A stretch of 64,000 nt of DNA from Citrus sinensis (Eukaryota > Streptophyta > Magnoliopsida > Sapindales > Rutaceae): assembly GCF_022201045.2 (NCBI RefSeq), contig NC_068564.1, forward strand, positions 5,084,001-5,148,000. The letters are read 5' to 3'. Below the pieces are notes generated by a model, which had not been told where the DNA came from, searched no databases, and saw only the letters and a list, made by a program, of their open reading frames with translations. Every line of letters starts with the position of its first letter. Positions within the stretch are counted from its first letter, which is position 1. This document shows, one piece after another, positions 24,509 through 37,937 of this stretch. The position numbers were made by a program, and so were the translations under genes.

Positions 24509-24823
24509 CCCAGATAAAAGAGAAAAGCTTGTTATGTGATACAGGGACGTATGTCATTCATTGGAGGGGAGTAAAGGATTTTGGAAAAAAAAAAATTGGA
24601 ATCTTGACAGGCTCAGCTTGCACGAAGTTTGGTTGGTTTTGTTTAAATAAACAATGAGTATTAGTTGAAAAATGGAAAAACAATAAAAAATTTATTGTGA
24701 CTAATTGGCTTTTGTATTTGTTTTTACAGGAAAACCTTATGGCTAGCTAGAGGATTTAGCGTACTTGAGAATTAACAGCAACTGGCTTGCCGCAAAATCT
24801 TCCCATTTGATTGAACTCTGACC

Positions 24824-24830
24824 TATAAAA
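24824..24830 (+). promoter_or_regulatory. TATA box of F-box gene 1
   Basis: TATAAAA 59-65 bases before the ATG at 24889. The surrounding CTATAAAAATATTTTCA is shared with F-box gene 2. Confidence 0.6.
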
Positions 24831-24888
24831 ATATTTTCATTTCTCTAGAAAACAAAGCCAAGAACAATTCACTCTTAATTTTCCCACT

Positions 24889-26103
24889 ATGCTATCAACC
24901 ATAGGAACCAAATCAAACTCAAACATAACCTTCTCCTCGTCTCACAATTATCAACAATCACCAGAAGTGACTGGGAACTTGGATGACCTTTTAACTGAAA
25001 TACTTCTTTGTATTCCAATCAAATTGCTGCTCAAATTCAAATCTGTATCCAAACACTGGCTCTCCCTCATCTCCAACCCTGTCTTCTGCCACCGCCTAAG
25101 TCTTATTCGTAAACCAATCACAGGCCTTTTTTATCATCATTTTGCTCTCCAAGTCAGTAATCCTGAGTATGACTTCATCAACCTTGATTCCAATCCCTCT
25201 AGTCCTCCCTTCAGAACTCTCACCTTTGTTAATACTTCATATGGGAACCAAATCCTGCAATCTTGTAATGGTCTATTACTATGTAGCAGTGGACACAGCA
25301 ACTACTATTTTTATGATCCTACTACTAAGTAATACAGGATACTTCCTCAACCCCGCATTGGCAGAGGAGTTTCTAGATCAATTTTTGGTGTTAACTTAGC
25401 ATTTGATCCTTCAAAATCATCTGATCACAAAGTCATCTATGTAGGAGCTTGTGATTCTTTTCTTGGTGGCCAGCTTCATATGGAGATTTACTCATCAGAA
25501 ACAAGTGACTGGAGATATGGAGGTACTTTAACAGCACCAAGTGGTATAAATTTCAATACTGGTGTATTCTGGAATGGTGCCATTAATTGGGTAAGTTCTT
25601 CTGAAATTTCTTTATATTTTGACATTGATCAAGAGAAACTGCAGGAAATGCCAATGCCTCCTGTTCCTGATGGATGGGATAGCGGGATTTATCAATACTT
25701 TGGAGAGTCTGGAGGCCATTTACTTCTTATTGATTTTTGCGGTGCCTCTCCCTTCATAGTATATGAAATGAGGACAGACTATTCCGGTTGGTTTGTGAAG
25801 CATCATGTTGATCTGGGTGGGGTTGCAGCTGCATTTCCTGAGATGATTAGGACTTATCTTGATCCAGACGACTTGCACTACTATGGGTATTCGCTATTAG
25901 GTGTTGTAGGTGAGGAGAATGACGATGACTCATATTTGTTGTTGCACCTGCCTAATAAGGTAGTGCATTATGATCTCAAGGATAAGACTTACAAGAACCT
26001 TCTTGATGTTGCTTCAGATGGCAACCAAGCTGCAGATGCAAGTTCATTGCAGTATCGATGGTTTGGTGCTTTTCAGTACTATCAATGTCTTGCTTGTGTT
26101 TGA
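24889..26103 (+). pseudogene. F-box protein gene 1 with a single nonsense codon
   Basis: One frame of 404 sense codons with a single internal TAA at codon 148 (25330-25332). The paralog at 28289 has CAA (Gln) at the same place (TTK-stop-YRILPQ versus STNQYRLLPQ), so one C-to-T change made the stop. Everything after it is still in frame and highly similar to copy 2, with one 3-base deletion. The upstream part keeps the F-box (DDLLTEILLCIPIKLLLKFK then SVSKHWLSLISNPVFCHRLS, about residues 26-65), which in this family binds SKP1 of SCF ubiquitin ligases. The lost part is the substrate-binding F-box-associated domain. A 147-residue F-box-only product is possible, or the gene is simply dead. Confidence 0.85.
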
Positions 26104-27960
26104 TGATATCTCTGCTCAAAAAGATTGTTAATTTAGGCCAATATGGATTTAGCTATTATCCTTGTATTGGTTTCAGGCTTGAAATTCAACATGTTCTGTC
26201 AAAATACAAATTAAGGTGATAATCAATCTGGTTGTAATCCTCGAAATCTTTTCAATCCAAAATTTTGCTTGAAATCAAAGTCTTAGTGGTTCATTGTAAT
26301 CGTCAAGATGTCGTTTTTTCTTCACGCTGGAGAAACCTTTGAGCTTGTTGACAATTCAGGAACTGAACTTTTCTTCTAGCCTAAGAACATCCACGATTTT
26401 GCTTGTACTATTAGCCATTTTAGATGACGAACCTCAAAGCCCATGAGGTCTGTTGTACTTCAGTTTAATCAATGTTATCACCTACAAAATCGATTCTAGT
26501 CCTAAAGACCCAGTCCAATCTATGAGGTCAAATTATGGCTAACAATTAAAACAATTTTTATAAAATTATTAACAAAAATGGCTAAGCATGCATGGAAATC
26601 AATGTAAAGGTAAAAACTTGAAAGTCAATAGGTATGGATAACAATTAATACAATATTTATAAAATTGTTAACAAAAATGGCTAAGCATGCATGCAAATCA
26701 ATGCAAAGCTGAAAGTCGGCCTAGATGACAATTAAAACAATGTTTATGAAACTGAAAACATAAATGACTAAGTATGCATTAAATTTAAATACAAGCACGC
26801 ATAAACTAAATGCAAATGAAGAAATGAAGCCTGTAAATAGCAAGCTTCACAAGTCATTCAGGCATCCATCCATTCTTTTAGTTAAGCAATCCAAAAGAGA
26901 ATTAAAAGTTAGTTAAGAGCATTTTCAAAAACTAATTTTTCTTCAAAAATATATTTTCTACATTCAATCTGAATATATTTCAAAAATAATTTTAAAAAAA
27001 CTTTCAGTATTATTCCAAATATAATTTTTGAGAAAAAATTTAATATTCTTCCAAGAACATTTCTAGAAAACATTTTTCAGAATTCTTCAAAAAAAAAAAT
27101 TCCAAAACAGTACCTTAAATAGTTTTCAACCACATTTCAATATTCATTTTCCAAAATATATTCTATTTTCTCAAATTTTCCCTAATTAAACTTTTTAGAC
27201 TATAGCAATTGTAGAACATTAATATTAAGTTACCGATTCTTCATTATTCACTATTGTACTTTACTCCTACATCACTATCACAACAGGTGTCATTATTGTT
27301 TAAGCCTAAATCTAAACAACAACTAGAGTCAAAGTTGTAATAAGAGTTTATTTAGGTCACACCAATACTTGAATATATTTTTAAACTTTACTCTTCAGAC
27401 CATACAACAAAATCAAGCCGATCACAGACTACTAAGCTTAAATTTCCAATCAAGTCCAATTTAATTTCAATCGAGAAAGAGCCTACCCTTATAACACATG
27501 ACGTGGTGAAATTTTCGCCCCCAAACAATCAACACCTCCAATCGGAAAAATTTTGCAAATCTTTCTCAGTTTTTGAGTAATTAATTTCAATTCTCATATA
27601 CCACTGTGATTTGATGATTGCTTTGGTAATTTTGACACCGATATACGAAAGTGCTAGGAGAGTTTCATTGTTTCAATGTAACTGAAGCTCACAGAACATC
27701 AGAAAAAAAAAAAAAAATCAAATTGGTTGTATGATGCTAAAAAGTAATTGCTTGCATGGTTCATAAGTGATCGGGATTTCCTGTTCAGCAAATTGACTAT
27801 TTGGTGGGGATGAATAGATGCTTTTATCTAATTATCTTTTTACTCTTACTGCCTTCTGTTTTTTCCATACATTTGAGGAGTGAGGTTGTCTTTTGCTGCT
27901 GAAGATTGCTCAATACGCTATGACTTTTCACAATTGACCTTGAAAAAAGAGAATAGATTA
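26104..27960. other. Intergenic between F-box 1 and F-box 2
   Basis: The 3' flank is shared with F-box 2 (to about 26400). Then come the roughly 95-bp repeats described separately and a T/A-rich section with TTTTC-type runs (26920-27180). From about 27700 comes the start of the next duplicated unit. No gene seen. Confidence 0.55.
26541..26800. repeat. About 88-99-bp tandem repeat, three diverged copies
   Basis: Units start at AACAATTAAAACAAT (26541), AACAATTAATACAAT (26640) and GACAATTAAAACAAT (about 26727). Each is followed by a stretch near GGCTAAGCATGCATG (degraded to GACTAAGTATGCATT in the third). The TAAGCATGCAT core includes a GCATGC palindrome. Confidence 0.8.
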
Positions 27961-28222
27961 TTAACAGGCACTTTTTGTTGAAGATTTAAAAAAAAAATGC
28001 AAAATGAAAATGAGAATGTTGACAGCTTCCAAGAGGTTTGATCATTTCCATTTGAATGAAAAATGAAAAACAAGTAATGACTCGGTCAAGATTCTGTATT
28101 TGTTTATACAGTCAACAATACTGCTAGCAAGAGGCTTTAGCTTGCTTTAGCTGTGGAAGGCAGACTTGACTTCAAAGATAAGATTTCTTTTAGTGCTTGG
28201 TCTGAGTCAGCGGCGGAGGTCA

Positions 28223-28228
28223 TATAAA
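28223..28228 (+). promoter_or_regulatory. TATA box of F-box gene 2
   Basis: TATAAA 61-66 bases before the ATG at 28289, inside the sequence shared with gene 1. It lies downstream of an upstream in-frame ATG (28166), which argues that the upstream ATG is not transcribed and that 28289 is the true start. Confidence 0.65.
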
Positions 28229-28288
28229 AATATTTCCACTTCTCTAGAAAACAAAGGCAAGCAAAAATCCACCCTTAATTTTCTCACC

Positions 28289-29512
28289 ATGCCATCAACC
28301 ATAACAACCATCACAAACTCAATCATAAGATTCACCTCCTCTTCTCAAAATTATCAGCAATCACCGTCTGAAGTGATTGCGAACTTGGATGACCTTTTAA
28401 CTGAAATACTTATTCGCCTTCCAATCAAATCCCTGCTCAAATTCAAATCCGTATCCAAACACTGGCTCTCCCTCATCTCCAATCCTGTCTTCTGCCGCCG
28501 CCTAAGTCTCATTCGTAAACCAATCACGGGCCTCTTTGTTGATCGTGTAGCTCTAAAAGTCAATAATCCTGAATATGACTTCATCAACCTTGATTCCAAG
28601 CCCTCTAGTCCTCCCTTCAGAACTCTTACCTTTGTTAATGATTCATATGGGATCCAAATCTTGCAATCTTGTAATGGTCTATTATTATGCAGCGGTGGAC
28701 ACGGCAACTACTATATTTGCAATCCTAGTACTAATCAATACAGGCTACTTCCTCAACCCCCCGTTGGTGGAGGAGTCTCTAGATCAATTTTAGGCGTTAA
28801 CTTAGCATTTGATCCTTCGAAATCATCTTATTACAAAGTCGTATATGTAGGAGCTTGTGATTCTTTTCTTGATGGCCAGCTTCATATGGAGATTTACTCA
28901 TCAGAAACAGGTGACTGGAGATTATATGGAGGTACTTTACCTGCACCTAGTGGTATAAATTTCAATACTGGGGTATTTTGGAATGGTGCCATTAATTGGG
29001 AAAGCTCTTCTGAAACTTCCTTATATTTTGATGTTGACAAAGAGAAAGTAAAAGAAATGCCAATGCCTCCTATTCCTGACGGATGGGATAGGGGGATTTA
29101 TCAATACTTCGGAGAGTCTGGAGGCCATTTGCATCTTATTGATTTTTATGGTGCCTCTCCCTTCATAGTCTACGAATTGAGGACAGACTATTCTGGTTGG
29201 TTCGTGAAGTATCATGTTGATCTTGGTGGGGTTACAGCTGCATTTCCTGAGATGATTAGGACTTACCGTGATCCACAAGACTTGGACTATTATGAGTATT
29301 CAATACTAGGAGTTGTAAGGGAAGAGAATGATGACGACTCATACATGTTATTGCACTTGCCTAATAAGGTAGTGCATTATGATCTCAAGGATAACACTTT
29401 GAAGGAAGTTCTTGATGTTGCTTCAAATGGAAGCCAAGCTGTAGATGCAAGCTCATTGCAATATCGATGGTTTGGTGCTTTTCAATACCATAAGAGTCTT
29501 GCTAGTGTTTGA
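28289..29512 (+). CDS. F-box protein gene 2 (F-box + F-box-associated domain)
   Basis: A 407-residue protein if the start is 28289, chosen because both paralogs start at the equivalent place and a TATA box sits at 28223; the open frame itself extends up to 28166. The F-box at about residues 33-75 reads LDDLLTEILIRLPIKSLLKF followed by KSVSKHWLSLISNPVFCRRL. The rest is a beta-rich F-box-associated region with ILQSCNGLLLCS, LGVNLAFDPSKS, MEIYSSETGDWR, GVFWNGAINW and PEMIRTY, as in the At5g07610-like group. It should act as the substrate-binding subunit of an SCF E3 ligase; the substrate is unknown. Its codons are intact throughout. It shares long DNA identity with copy 1, so they are recent duplicates. 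Confidence 0.9.
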   Translation: MPSTITTITNSIIRFTSSSQNYQQSPSEVIANLDDLLTEILIRLPIKSLLKFKSVSKHWLSLISNPVFCRRLSLIRKPITGLFVDRVALKVNNPEYDFINLDSKPSSPPFRTLTFVNDSYGIQILQSCNGLLLCSGGHGNYYICNPSTNQYRLLPQPPVGGGVSRSILGVNLAFDPSKSSYYKVVYVGACDSFLDGQLHMEIYSSETGDWRLYGGTLPAPSGINFNTGVFWNGAINWESSSETSLYFDVDKEKVKEMPMPPIPDGWDRGIYQYFGESGGHLHLIDFYGASPFIVYELRTDYSGWFVKYHVDLGGVTAAFPEMIRTYRDPQDLDYYEYSILGVVREENDDDSYMLLHLPNKVVHYDLKDNTLKEVLDVASNGSQAVDASSLQYRWFGAFQYHKSLASV

Positions 29513-29760
29513 TGATGTCTCCGGTCAAAAAGGTTATTGGTCTATGCCATTATGGATTTTTCTATTCTTCTTGCATTGGTTTCAGGCTTGAATTTGAACA
29601 TGTATGTTTCTCAAAATACAAATTAAGGTGATAATCAATGTGTTTGTAATCCTGGAAATCTTTTCAATCCAAAATTTTGCTTGAAATCAGAGAGTGTTTG
29701 TGGTTCATTGTCATCATCCAGATGTCATTTTTTCCTTCTCGCAGAAGAAACCTATATGAT

Positions 29761-30125
29761 TGTTAGAGTATATTCCAGATTGTTCCAGCAAGTTCTAGAG
29801 TGCTCGAGATGAAGCTGTTGATTATTGTAAGCTCAGCTTAATAGATTAGTGATCAGTGTGTGTGTATTTGCCAGCTTGGCATCAGGTTGTTGTAAGTTTA
29901 GTTTCAGGTTGTTCTAAGCTGTACAGCTGTCAAACTTCTATTGGTAGTGGTTAGCTGAGTTAGTTATTCAATCTTGTATAAATATCAAGCTCTGTATCTT
30001 CTCGAACAATTAATGAAATGTTCATAACAAATTTCTTCTCATTCTCTTAATATTTCTCTCTGTTTCACTCTTTGTTTTCCTCTCTTTTTTCTTTCTTTCC
30101 AAACACATTACTTTGTCTTTTTACA
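29761..30125 (+). mobile_element. Solo LTR (365 bp) in the F-box 2 3' flank
   Basis: Starts TGTTAGAGTATATTCC and ends TTTTTACA, so it has TG...CA ends. It contains TATAAATA near 29978, as an LTR promoter would. Comparison with the paralogous flank of gene 1 (26326-26400) shows the same host sequence without it: GAAACC...CTTGTTGACAATTC is continuous there and split here. Flanking 5-mers ATGAT (29756-29760) and GTGCT (30126-30130) match at only 3 of 5, so the target duplication has decayed or the borders are off by a few bases. No internal retroelement genes remain. Confidence 0.7.
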
Positions 30126-30820
30126 GTGCTTGTTGACAATTCTGGAACAGAGCTTTTCTTCTAGCCTAAGAACATCCAAGAGTTTGCTTCTACTATAGCA
30201 TCAGTCGTACATCAGTGTAATTGAAGCTCAAGGAGCATTAAAAAAGAGTTAAAAAAAAAAAAAAAAGATAGTCAAGTTGGTTACATGATGCTAAAAGTAA
30301 ATACTTGACATGGTTCGTGTAAGTGATCAGGATTTATGTTCAACAATGGCAACTTTTTAAACTTCTTTCTGCTACCTGCCATCTTTGAGTATTTTGAATA
30401 TTTGGTGGGGTGAACAGATGCTTTTATCTTTTTTTTTTTTAGCTCTCATAACTTCCTCGTCTTTTATCCATACATTTGAGGAATGGGGTTATTTTTTTGC
30501 TGAAGATTTCTCAATACGCTATGACGATGTCACAATTGACCTTGAAAAAAGTCAATAGATTGTAAAGTGCAAACAGGAACTTATGGTTGAAGATTCAAAG
30601 AAAAGAAAACAAGAAATGAGAATCTTGACAGCTTCCAAGAGGTTTGGTCATTTTCATTTGAATAAACAATGGAAAACAAGCAAATGTAACCAAAAGACTC
30701 GGTCTAGATTCTGTATAAACACAAGAGGCTTTAGCTTGCTGCAGAATCCACAGCCACTGGCTTACTGCACAATCTTCCCCCTAGTAGTTTTGACTTTTGA
30801 CACCAGCAGATTAAAGAACT

Positions 30821-30828
30821 TATAAATA
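30821..30828 (+). promoter_or_regulatory. TATA box of F-box gene 3
   Basis: TATAAATA 40-47 bases before the ATG at 30868. Confidence 0.55.
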
Positions 30829-30867
30829 TAATTCAATTTCTACTTCAAACCAGACATATTCCTCACC

Positions 30868-32118
30868 ATGCCTCCCACTAAACGAGCCAAAAGAAACTTA
30901 ACCATAACTATCACCTCCTCCTCCAATCACCATTACCAAGCTTCAGCATCAGTCGAAACAATCATCAACAATGATGACCTTTTAACTGAAATACTTCTTT
31001 GTCTCCCAATCAAATCCCTGCTCAAATTCAAAGCAGTATCCAAACACTGGCTCTCCCTCATCTCCAACCCCATCTTCTCCCACCGCCTGCGCCTCGTCCG
31101 TAAACTCATCTCAGGCCTCTTCGTCCGCCGTTTCACTTTGCGCGTCAATAATCCTGAGTATGAATTCATCAACCTTGAATCCAATCCCTCTCGCGCTCCC
31201 TTCAAATCTCTCACTTTCGTTAATGATTCATATGGGATCAAAGTCCTGCAATCTTGCAACGGTCTGTTGTTATGTAGCAGTTCTCGAGCATATCAGCCTC
31301 GCCGCATCTACTACGTTTACAATCCTACTAACAAGCAGTACACCATACTTCCTCGCCTTCATGTTGATAGAGGAATTTTCAGATTGATTTTTGGTGTTAA
31401 CTTAGCGTTTGATCCTTCAAAATCAGCTCATTATAAAGTCATTTGTGTGAGAAATTGTGATTCTTTGCGTGATGGCCATTATCAGATAGAGATTTACTCA
31501 TCCAAAACGGGGCCCTGGAGACTATCTGGAGGTTCTTTCACAGCACCAAGTGTTATAAATTTCAGAGGTGGTGTATTTTGGAATGGTGCCATTCACTGGG
31601 TTAGTACTCATGGCAGTTCATTATATTTCGATGTTGATCAAGAGAAACTAAGAGAAATGCCGATGCCTCCTATTCCTGATGAATGGGAAGAGAGGAGGCA
31701 TCAGTATTTCGGAGAATCTAGAGGCCATTTGCATCTTATTGAAATTTATGGTCCCTGCACTGCTCTATTCAATGTTTATGAAATGAAGACAGACTACTCA
31801 GGTTGGTTTGTGAAGTACCGTGTTGATCTTGGTGGTGTTACATATGTATTTCCTGAAATGATTAGGACTTATCTTGATCCTGAAGACTTGCATTATTATG
31901 GGTATTCGATACTGTGTGTTGTCAGGGAAGAGAATGATGATGACTCATATTTGGTGTTGCATTTGCCTAAGAAAGCAGTGCGTTATAATTTGAAGGACAG
32001 GACATTCAAGAAGCTTCACGATGTCGCTCCAGCTGGTAATCAAGCTGAAGATGAAAGTGCATTGCAGTTTCGATGGTTTGATGCTTTTCAATACACTGAG
32101 AGTCTTGCTTGTGTTTGA
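30868..32118 (+). CDS. F-box protein gene 3 (F-box + F-box-associated domain)
   Basis: A 416-residue protein, uninterrupted and more diverged from copies 1 and 2 than they are from each other. The N-terminus MPPTKRAKRN is basic and could act in nuclear import (inference). The F-box at about residues 34-76 reads NNDDLLTEILLCLPIKSLLK then KAVSKHWLSLISNPIFSHRL. The C-terminal region keeps LQSCNGLLLCSS, FGVNLAFDPSKS, GVFWNGAIHWVS, REMPMPPIPDEWEE and FPEMIRTYLDPEDLHYYGYS. An insertion after LLLCSS (about 6-9 residues, RAYQPRR) distinguishes it. Predicted SCF ubiquitin-ligase adaptor, substrate unknown. About 270 bases after the stop a large inverted-repeat element begins. Confidence 0.9.
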   Translation: MPPTKRAKRNLTITITSSSNHHYQASASVETIINNDDLLTEILLCLPIKSLLKFKAVSKHWLSLISNPIFSHRLRLVRKLISGLFVRRFTLRVNNPEYEFINLESNPSRAPFKSLTFVNDSYGIKVLQSCNGLLLCSSSRAYQPRRIYYVYNPTNKQYTILPRLHVDRGIFRLIFGVNLAFDPSKSAHYKVICVRNCDSLRDGHYQIEIYSSKTGPWRLSGGSFTAPSVINFRGGVFWNGAIHWVSTHGSSLYFDVDQEKLREMPMPPIPDEWEERRHQYFGESRGHLHLIEIYGPCTALFNVYEMKTDYSGWFVKYRVDLGGVTYVFPEMIRTYLDPEDLHYYGYSILCVVREENDDDSYLVLHLPKKAVRYNLKDRTFKKLHDVAPAGNQAEDESALQFRWFDAFQYTESLACV

Positions 32119-32387
32119 TGATGCATAAGCTCAATAGAGCGGCCACCTTAGGCCATTATTTTTTTCATTAATCTCCTTTAGTAGTGTTCAAGTCTTGAAC
32201 TTTAAGATGTTTGTCGATCCACAAAAACTGATGATCAATCTGTTTGTTATCCTGAAAAATCTCCTGAATCCCCTACTACCCCAAATTTGTTCAGAAAATC
32301 CTAATGAAGATTGACCTCAAGTAAGAGATGCATTTGCAACCTGATTGCTTTATAGTCTTTCTTTATGCTGAGGAACCTGTGAACCTG

Positions 32388-34498
32388 TAGATTGTAACGC
32401 CCAAATTTCTATTATTTTATTTTGTTTTAATGGAATTTATACATGGCATTATTGCCCTTATAAATAGGGTTATTCATGGGGTAATTTTTTAGAAAAGGGT
32501 TATTTTTTTAAATTTAATAGGGTTTCTTAAAACTCCCTATAAATTTATATTTTTCCCTCTTCCATAACCCTAAGTCCACAACGTTTCTTCTTTTTCTCTA
32601 CTGTTCATTACGCTCTTACCCAAATCTTAGGATTCAAACCTTGTTTATGAGAAAATCAAAGCGATTGGTAAGTTTACTCTCCTTATTCTCCATAAGTTTT
32701 CTAATCTCTCTACTCTCTATCCAGGGTTTGAATTGACATGATTTTATATTGTTACAGATCATAATACATGATTTAGGATGTGTTTAGGTTCTGTTTAGAG
32801 CTCTGAATTATTTTGAGTCGTATTAATCAATCCTTGGTGCATTAAGTACATTGAACAATTCTGGACAGCATGAGTGTCTAGAATTCAAACATATATTTTC
32901 TGAACGATTTTTCCTAACAACTTTATCTTTCTGAAAACTAGACATGTAGGGCTTATTGATTAAATTTTGTTTCATAAGATTTGACTTGTTTTCAATTTTA
33001 TATGGATTTTCGAAGCTGACACTATTGCACTGGAAAACTGTGATTCCAGCAAAGAGACCAGATTCACAAAATTATTTGTACTATCAAATGAACTCAAAAA
33101 CTTCTGAAATTTTATATGAGAGTTAATATATTTGTCTAGTATTTCCAGTTTTAATTTCATTATTTTCTGATTAATATCTGATTTTATAAAAATCTCATAA
33201 CTTTTTTGTTTGGCTAAGGTACTGTGAAACAGTTTCGAATTTGTCAAAAAATAAATAGTTTTGAAAATGTTTTTGGTAATGGATCCTCTTCAAAATTTTA
33301 CATGAGGTACCCATGGATGTCCATAATAGTTTCGTAAAATATTATGTCATTCTGATTTTTGGATTACGTGTTAAAATTCTAAGAATCAGACTAGTATAGG
33401 TATGAATTAGAAAATCAGATTCTTAGAATAAGTTATTGATAGTTATATCTTGTATTTGCTCATAACAAAAATAAACTTAAAAGAAACATGAGTCTATTAT
33501 TCTCTTATTCAATTAGCAAAAGGAAAAGAAATCTCTAACTCCAATGATAATTATCAATAAATTATTCTAAGAATCTGATTTTCTAATTCATACCCGTACT
33601 AATCTGATTCTCAGAATTTTTTTAACTCTTAATTTAGAAATTAGAATAACTTAATATTCTACGGAACTATTCTGGACATCCATGGGTACCTCATGTAAAA
33701 TTTTCAAGAGGAACCAATACCAAAAACATTTTCAAAATTATTTATTTCCTGACAAATTCGAAACTGTTTCACAGTACCTTAACCGAACAAAACGGGTTCT
33801 GAGAATTTTATAAAATCAGATACTAATCAGAAAATTATGAAATTAAAACTGAAAATACTAGACAAATATATTAACTTCCATATAAAATTTCAGAAGTTTT
33901 CGAGTTCATTTGATAGTACAAATAATTTTGTGAATCTGGTCGCTTTGCTGGAATCGCAGTTTTCCAGTGCAATAGTATCAGCTTCGAAAATCCATATAAA
34001 ATTTAAAACAAAGTCAAATATTATAAATAAATAAAAATTAATCAATAACCCCTACATGTCTAGTTTTTAGAAAGATAAATTTCTTAAGAAAAATCATTTA
34101 GAAAATATATGTTTGAATTCGATATATTCATGCTGTCCAGAATTGTCCAGTGTCCTTAATGCACCAAGGATTGATCAATAAGACTCACAATAAATCAGAG
34201 CCCTAAACAGAACCTATATACATCCTAAATCATGTATTATGATCTGTAACAATCTAAAATCATGCCAATTCAAATCCTAGATAGAGTGATTGGAAAACTT
34301 ATGGAGAACAAGGAGAATAAACTTACCAATTGCTTTGATTCTCTTCTAAACAAAAGTTTGAATCTTAGGATTTGGGTAAGAGTGTAATGAGCGGCAGAGA
34401 AAAAAAAAAAAGAAACCCCTATTTATAAGGGCAATAATGCCATTTATAAATTCAATTAAAACAAAATAAAATAATGGAAATTTGGGCATTACATAGAT
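32388..34498. mobile_element. 2.1-kb inverted-repeat (foldback) element with LTR-like arms
   Basis: Element 32393-34493 starts TGTAACGCCCAAATTTC and ends GAAATTTGGGCATTACA. It is flanked by a perfect 5-bp duplication TAGAT (32388-32392 and 34494-34498). Nearly the whole element is two inverted arms (about 32393-33447 and 33545-34493) around a loop of about 100 bases. By eye they are roughly 85-90% alike, and the right arm lacks about 130 bases near its outer end. TG...CA ends and a 5-bp duplication are LTR-retrotransposon traits. Each arm has TATAAATA (32459-32466, and inverted at 34420-34427) pointing toward the centre. An open frame reading KLKLEILDKYINSHIKFQKF occurs in both arms (minus strand 33247-32972, and a near copy on plus 33837-34034); it is repeat sequence, not a gene I can name. 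Confidence 0.85.
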
Positions 34499-37181
<2,683 letters not shown>

Positions 37182-37296
37182 TTTGTCTGGAATTTGTAGT
37201 TGATTTTTAGTAGGTATTGTTTGTTTATTTATACAGAATAAAATTGTCAACTTAACCATATATTGTGCCTTTTTATGTGTTATACAGAGAAGCATT

Positions 37297-37937
37297 AAAT
37301 CTGTTAAACCTTGATCAAAAGTAATCAATCAAGAATCCCCAAGACCAGTTAATCTCTCTGATATTTGATAAAGAAACACCAAGTAAACACAAAAGAAACA
37401 AAAGCAAATCTGAAATCAGCAAGCAGAGAAGAACAGTTTATAGTGGTTCGGCCTGGAGATGGCCTACATCCACTGAAGAACAGAGTAGTAGTCTTTATTC
37501 AATCACCAATATCAAGATACAAGATTAAAGATGAAGTTACAAACTTCTCATTCCCTGATTTACTCTCTCCTAAGGCTTTATATACCCACCCCAAGAGCAT
37601 CCAGAAAGTTCCCCATCAGTCAGCTAAATTCTGGTTTGTTATCAGCTAAAACCCAGAATTTTCCCGCTCTTGTAACAGAACATAACGGCCTCCTGGACAC
37701 GTGTTTTGCTTCACGTTAATAGCATGCCCAAAACGACAACAAGAAATGCCGTATAGGATAAGTGAAGGCACGTGATAATCACATGCTCTACTTATTCAGA
37801 AATAGCTGACAAAACAGCAGTGTTATACGAGCTTATGAGAGACTCCAACTGACTTGTCATATATTATTATAACCATAAACCGACATGACGTATGATCTTC
37901 TGGAAACCAGTTTCAAAGCTCACACTTCAACAAAATC
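37297..37937 (-). mobile_element. Solo LTR (631 bp) with 5-bp target duplication
   Basis: Element 37302-37932 has TG...CA ends (TGTTAAACC...CTTCAACA) and a perfect duplication AAATC (37297-37301 and 37933-37937). Orientation is minus: TATATAAA reads on the minus strand at 37584-37577, followed by AATAAA about 90 bases on (37499-37494). No internal domain remains. It contains GTGGTTCGGCCTGGAGATGG followed by CCTACATCCAC, a motif also present in the larger solo LTR at 50702. Confidence 0.88.

Larger units (their letters stand above)
29513..30867. other. Intergenic between F-box 2 and F-box 3
   Basis: Holds the 3' flank of gene 2, a solo LTR (29761-30125), and the duplicated upstream unit of gene 3. 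The 80-codon open frame at 30583 lies in duplicated promoter sequence and is not conserved as protein in the other copies, so I do not call it. Confidence 0.55.
24590..32390 (+). repeat. Three-copy tandem duplication block carrying F-box genes
   Basis: Three units share not only coding sequence but also upstream DNA and 3' flanks. The upstream motif TTGACAGCTTCCAAGAGGTTTG occurs at about 28018 and 30626, with a weaker match near 24603. Intergenic TTTGGTGGGG(A)TGAA(T/C)AGATGC occurs near 27800 and 30399. Downstream of genes 1 and 2 are GTTTCAGGCTTGAA and CCAAAATTTTGCTTGAAATC. Gene 3's 3' flank is more diverged. So promoters were copied with the genes. Confidence 0.8.

Noticed and set aside
28166-28288. 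Upstream in-frame ATG extending F-box 2 by 41 residues
   Set aside because: A TATA box at 28223 lies inside the extension, and both paralogs start at the position equivalent to 28289.
29756-30130. Clean 5-bp target duplication for the F-box solo LTR
   Set aside because: ATGAT and GTGCT match at only three positions; the insertion is instead supported by the empty paralogous site.
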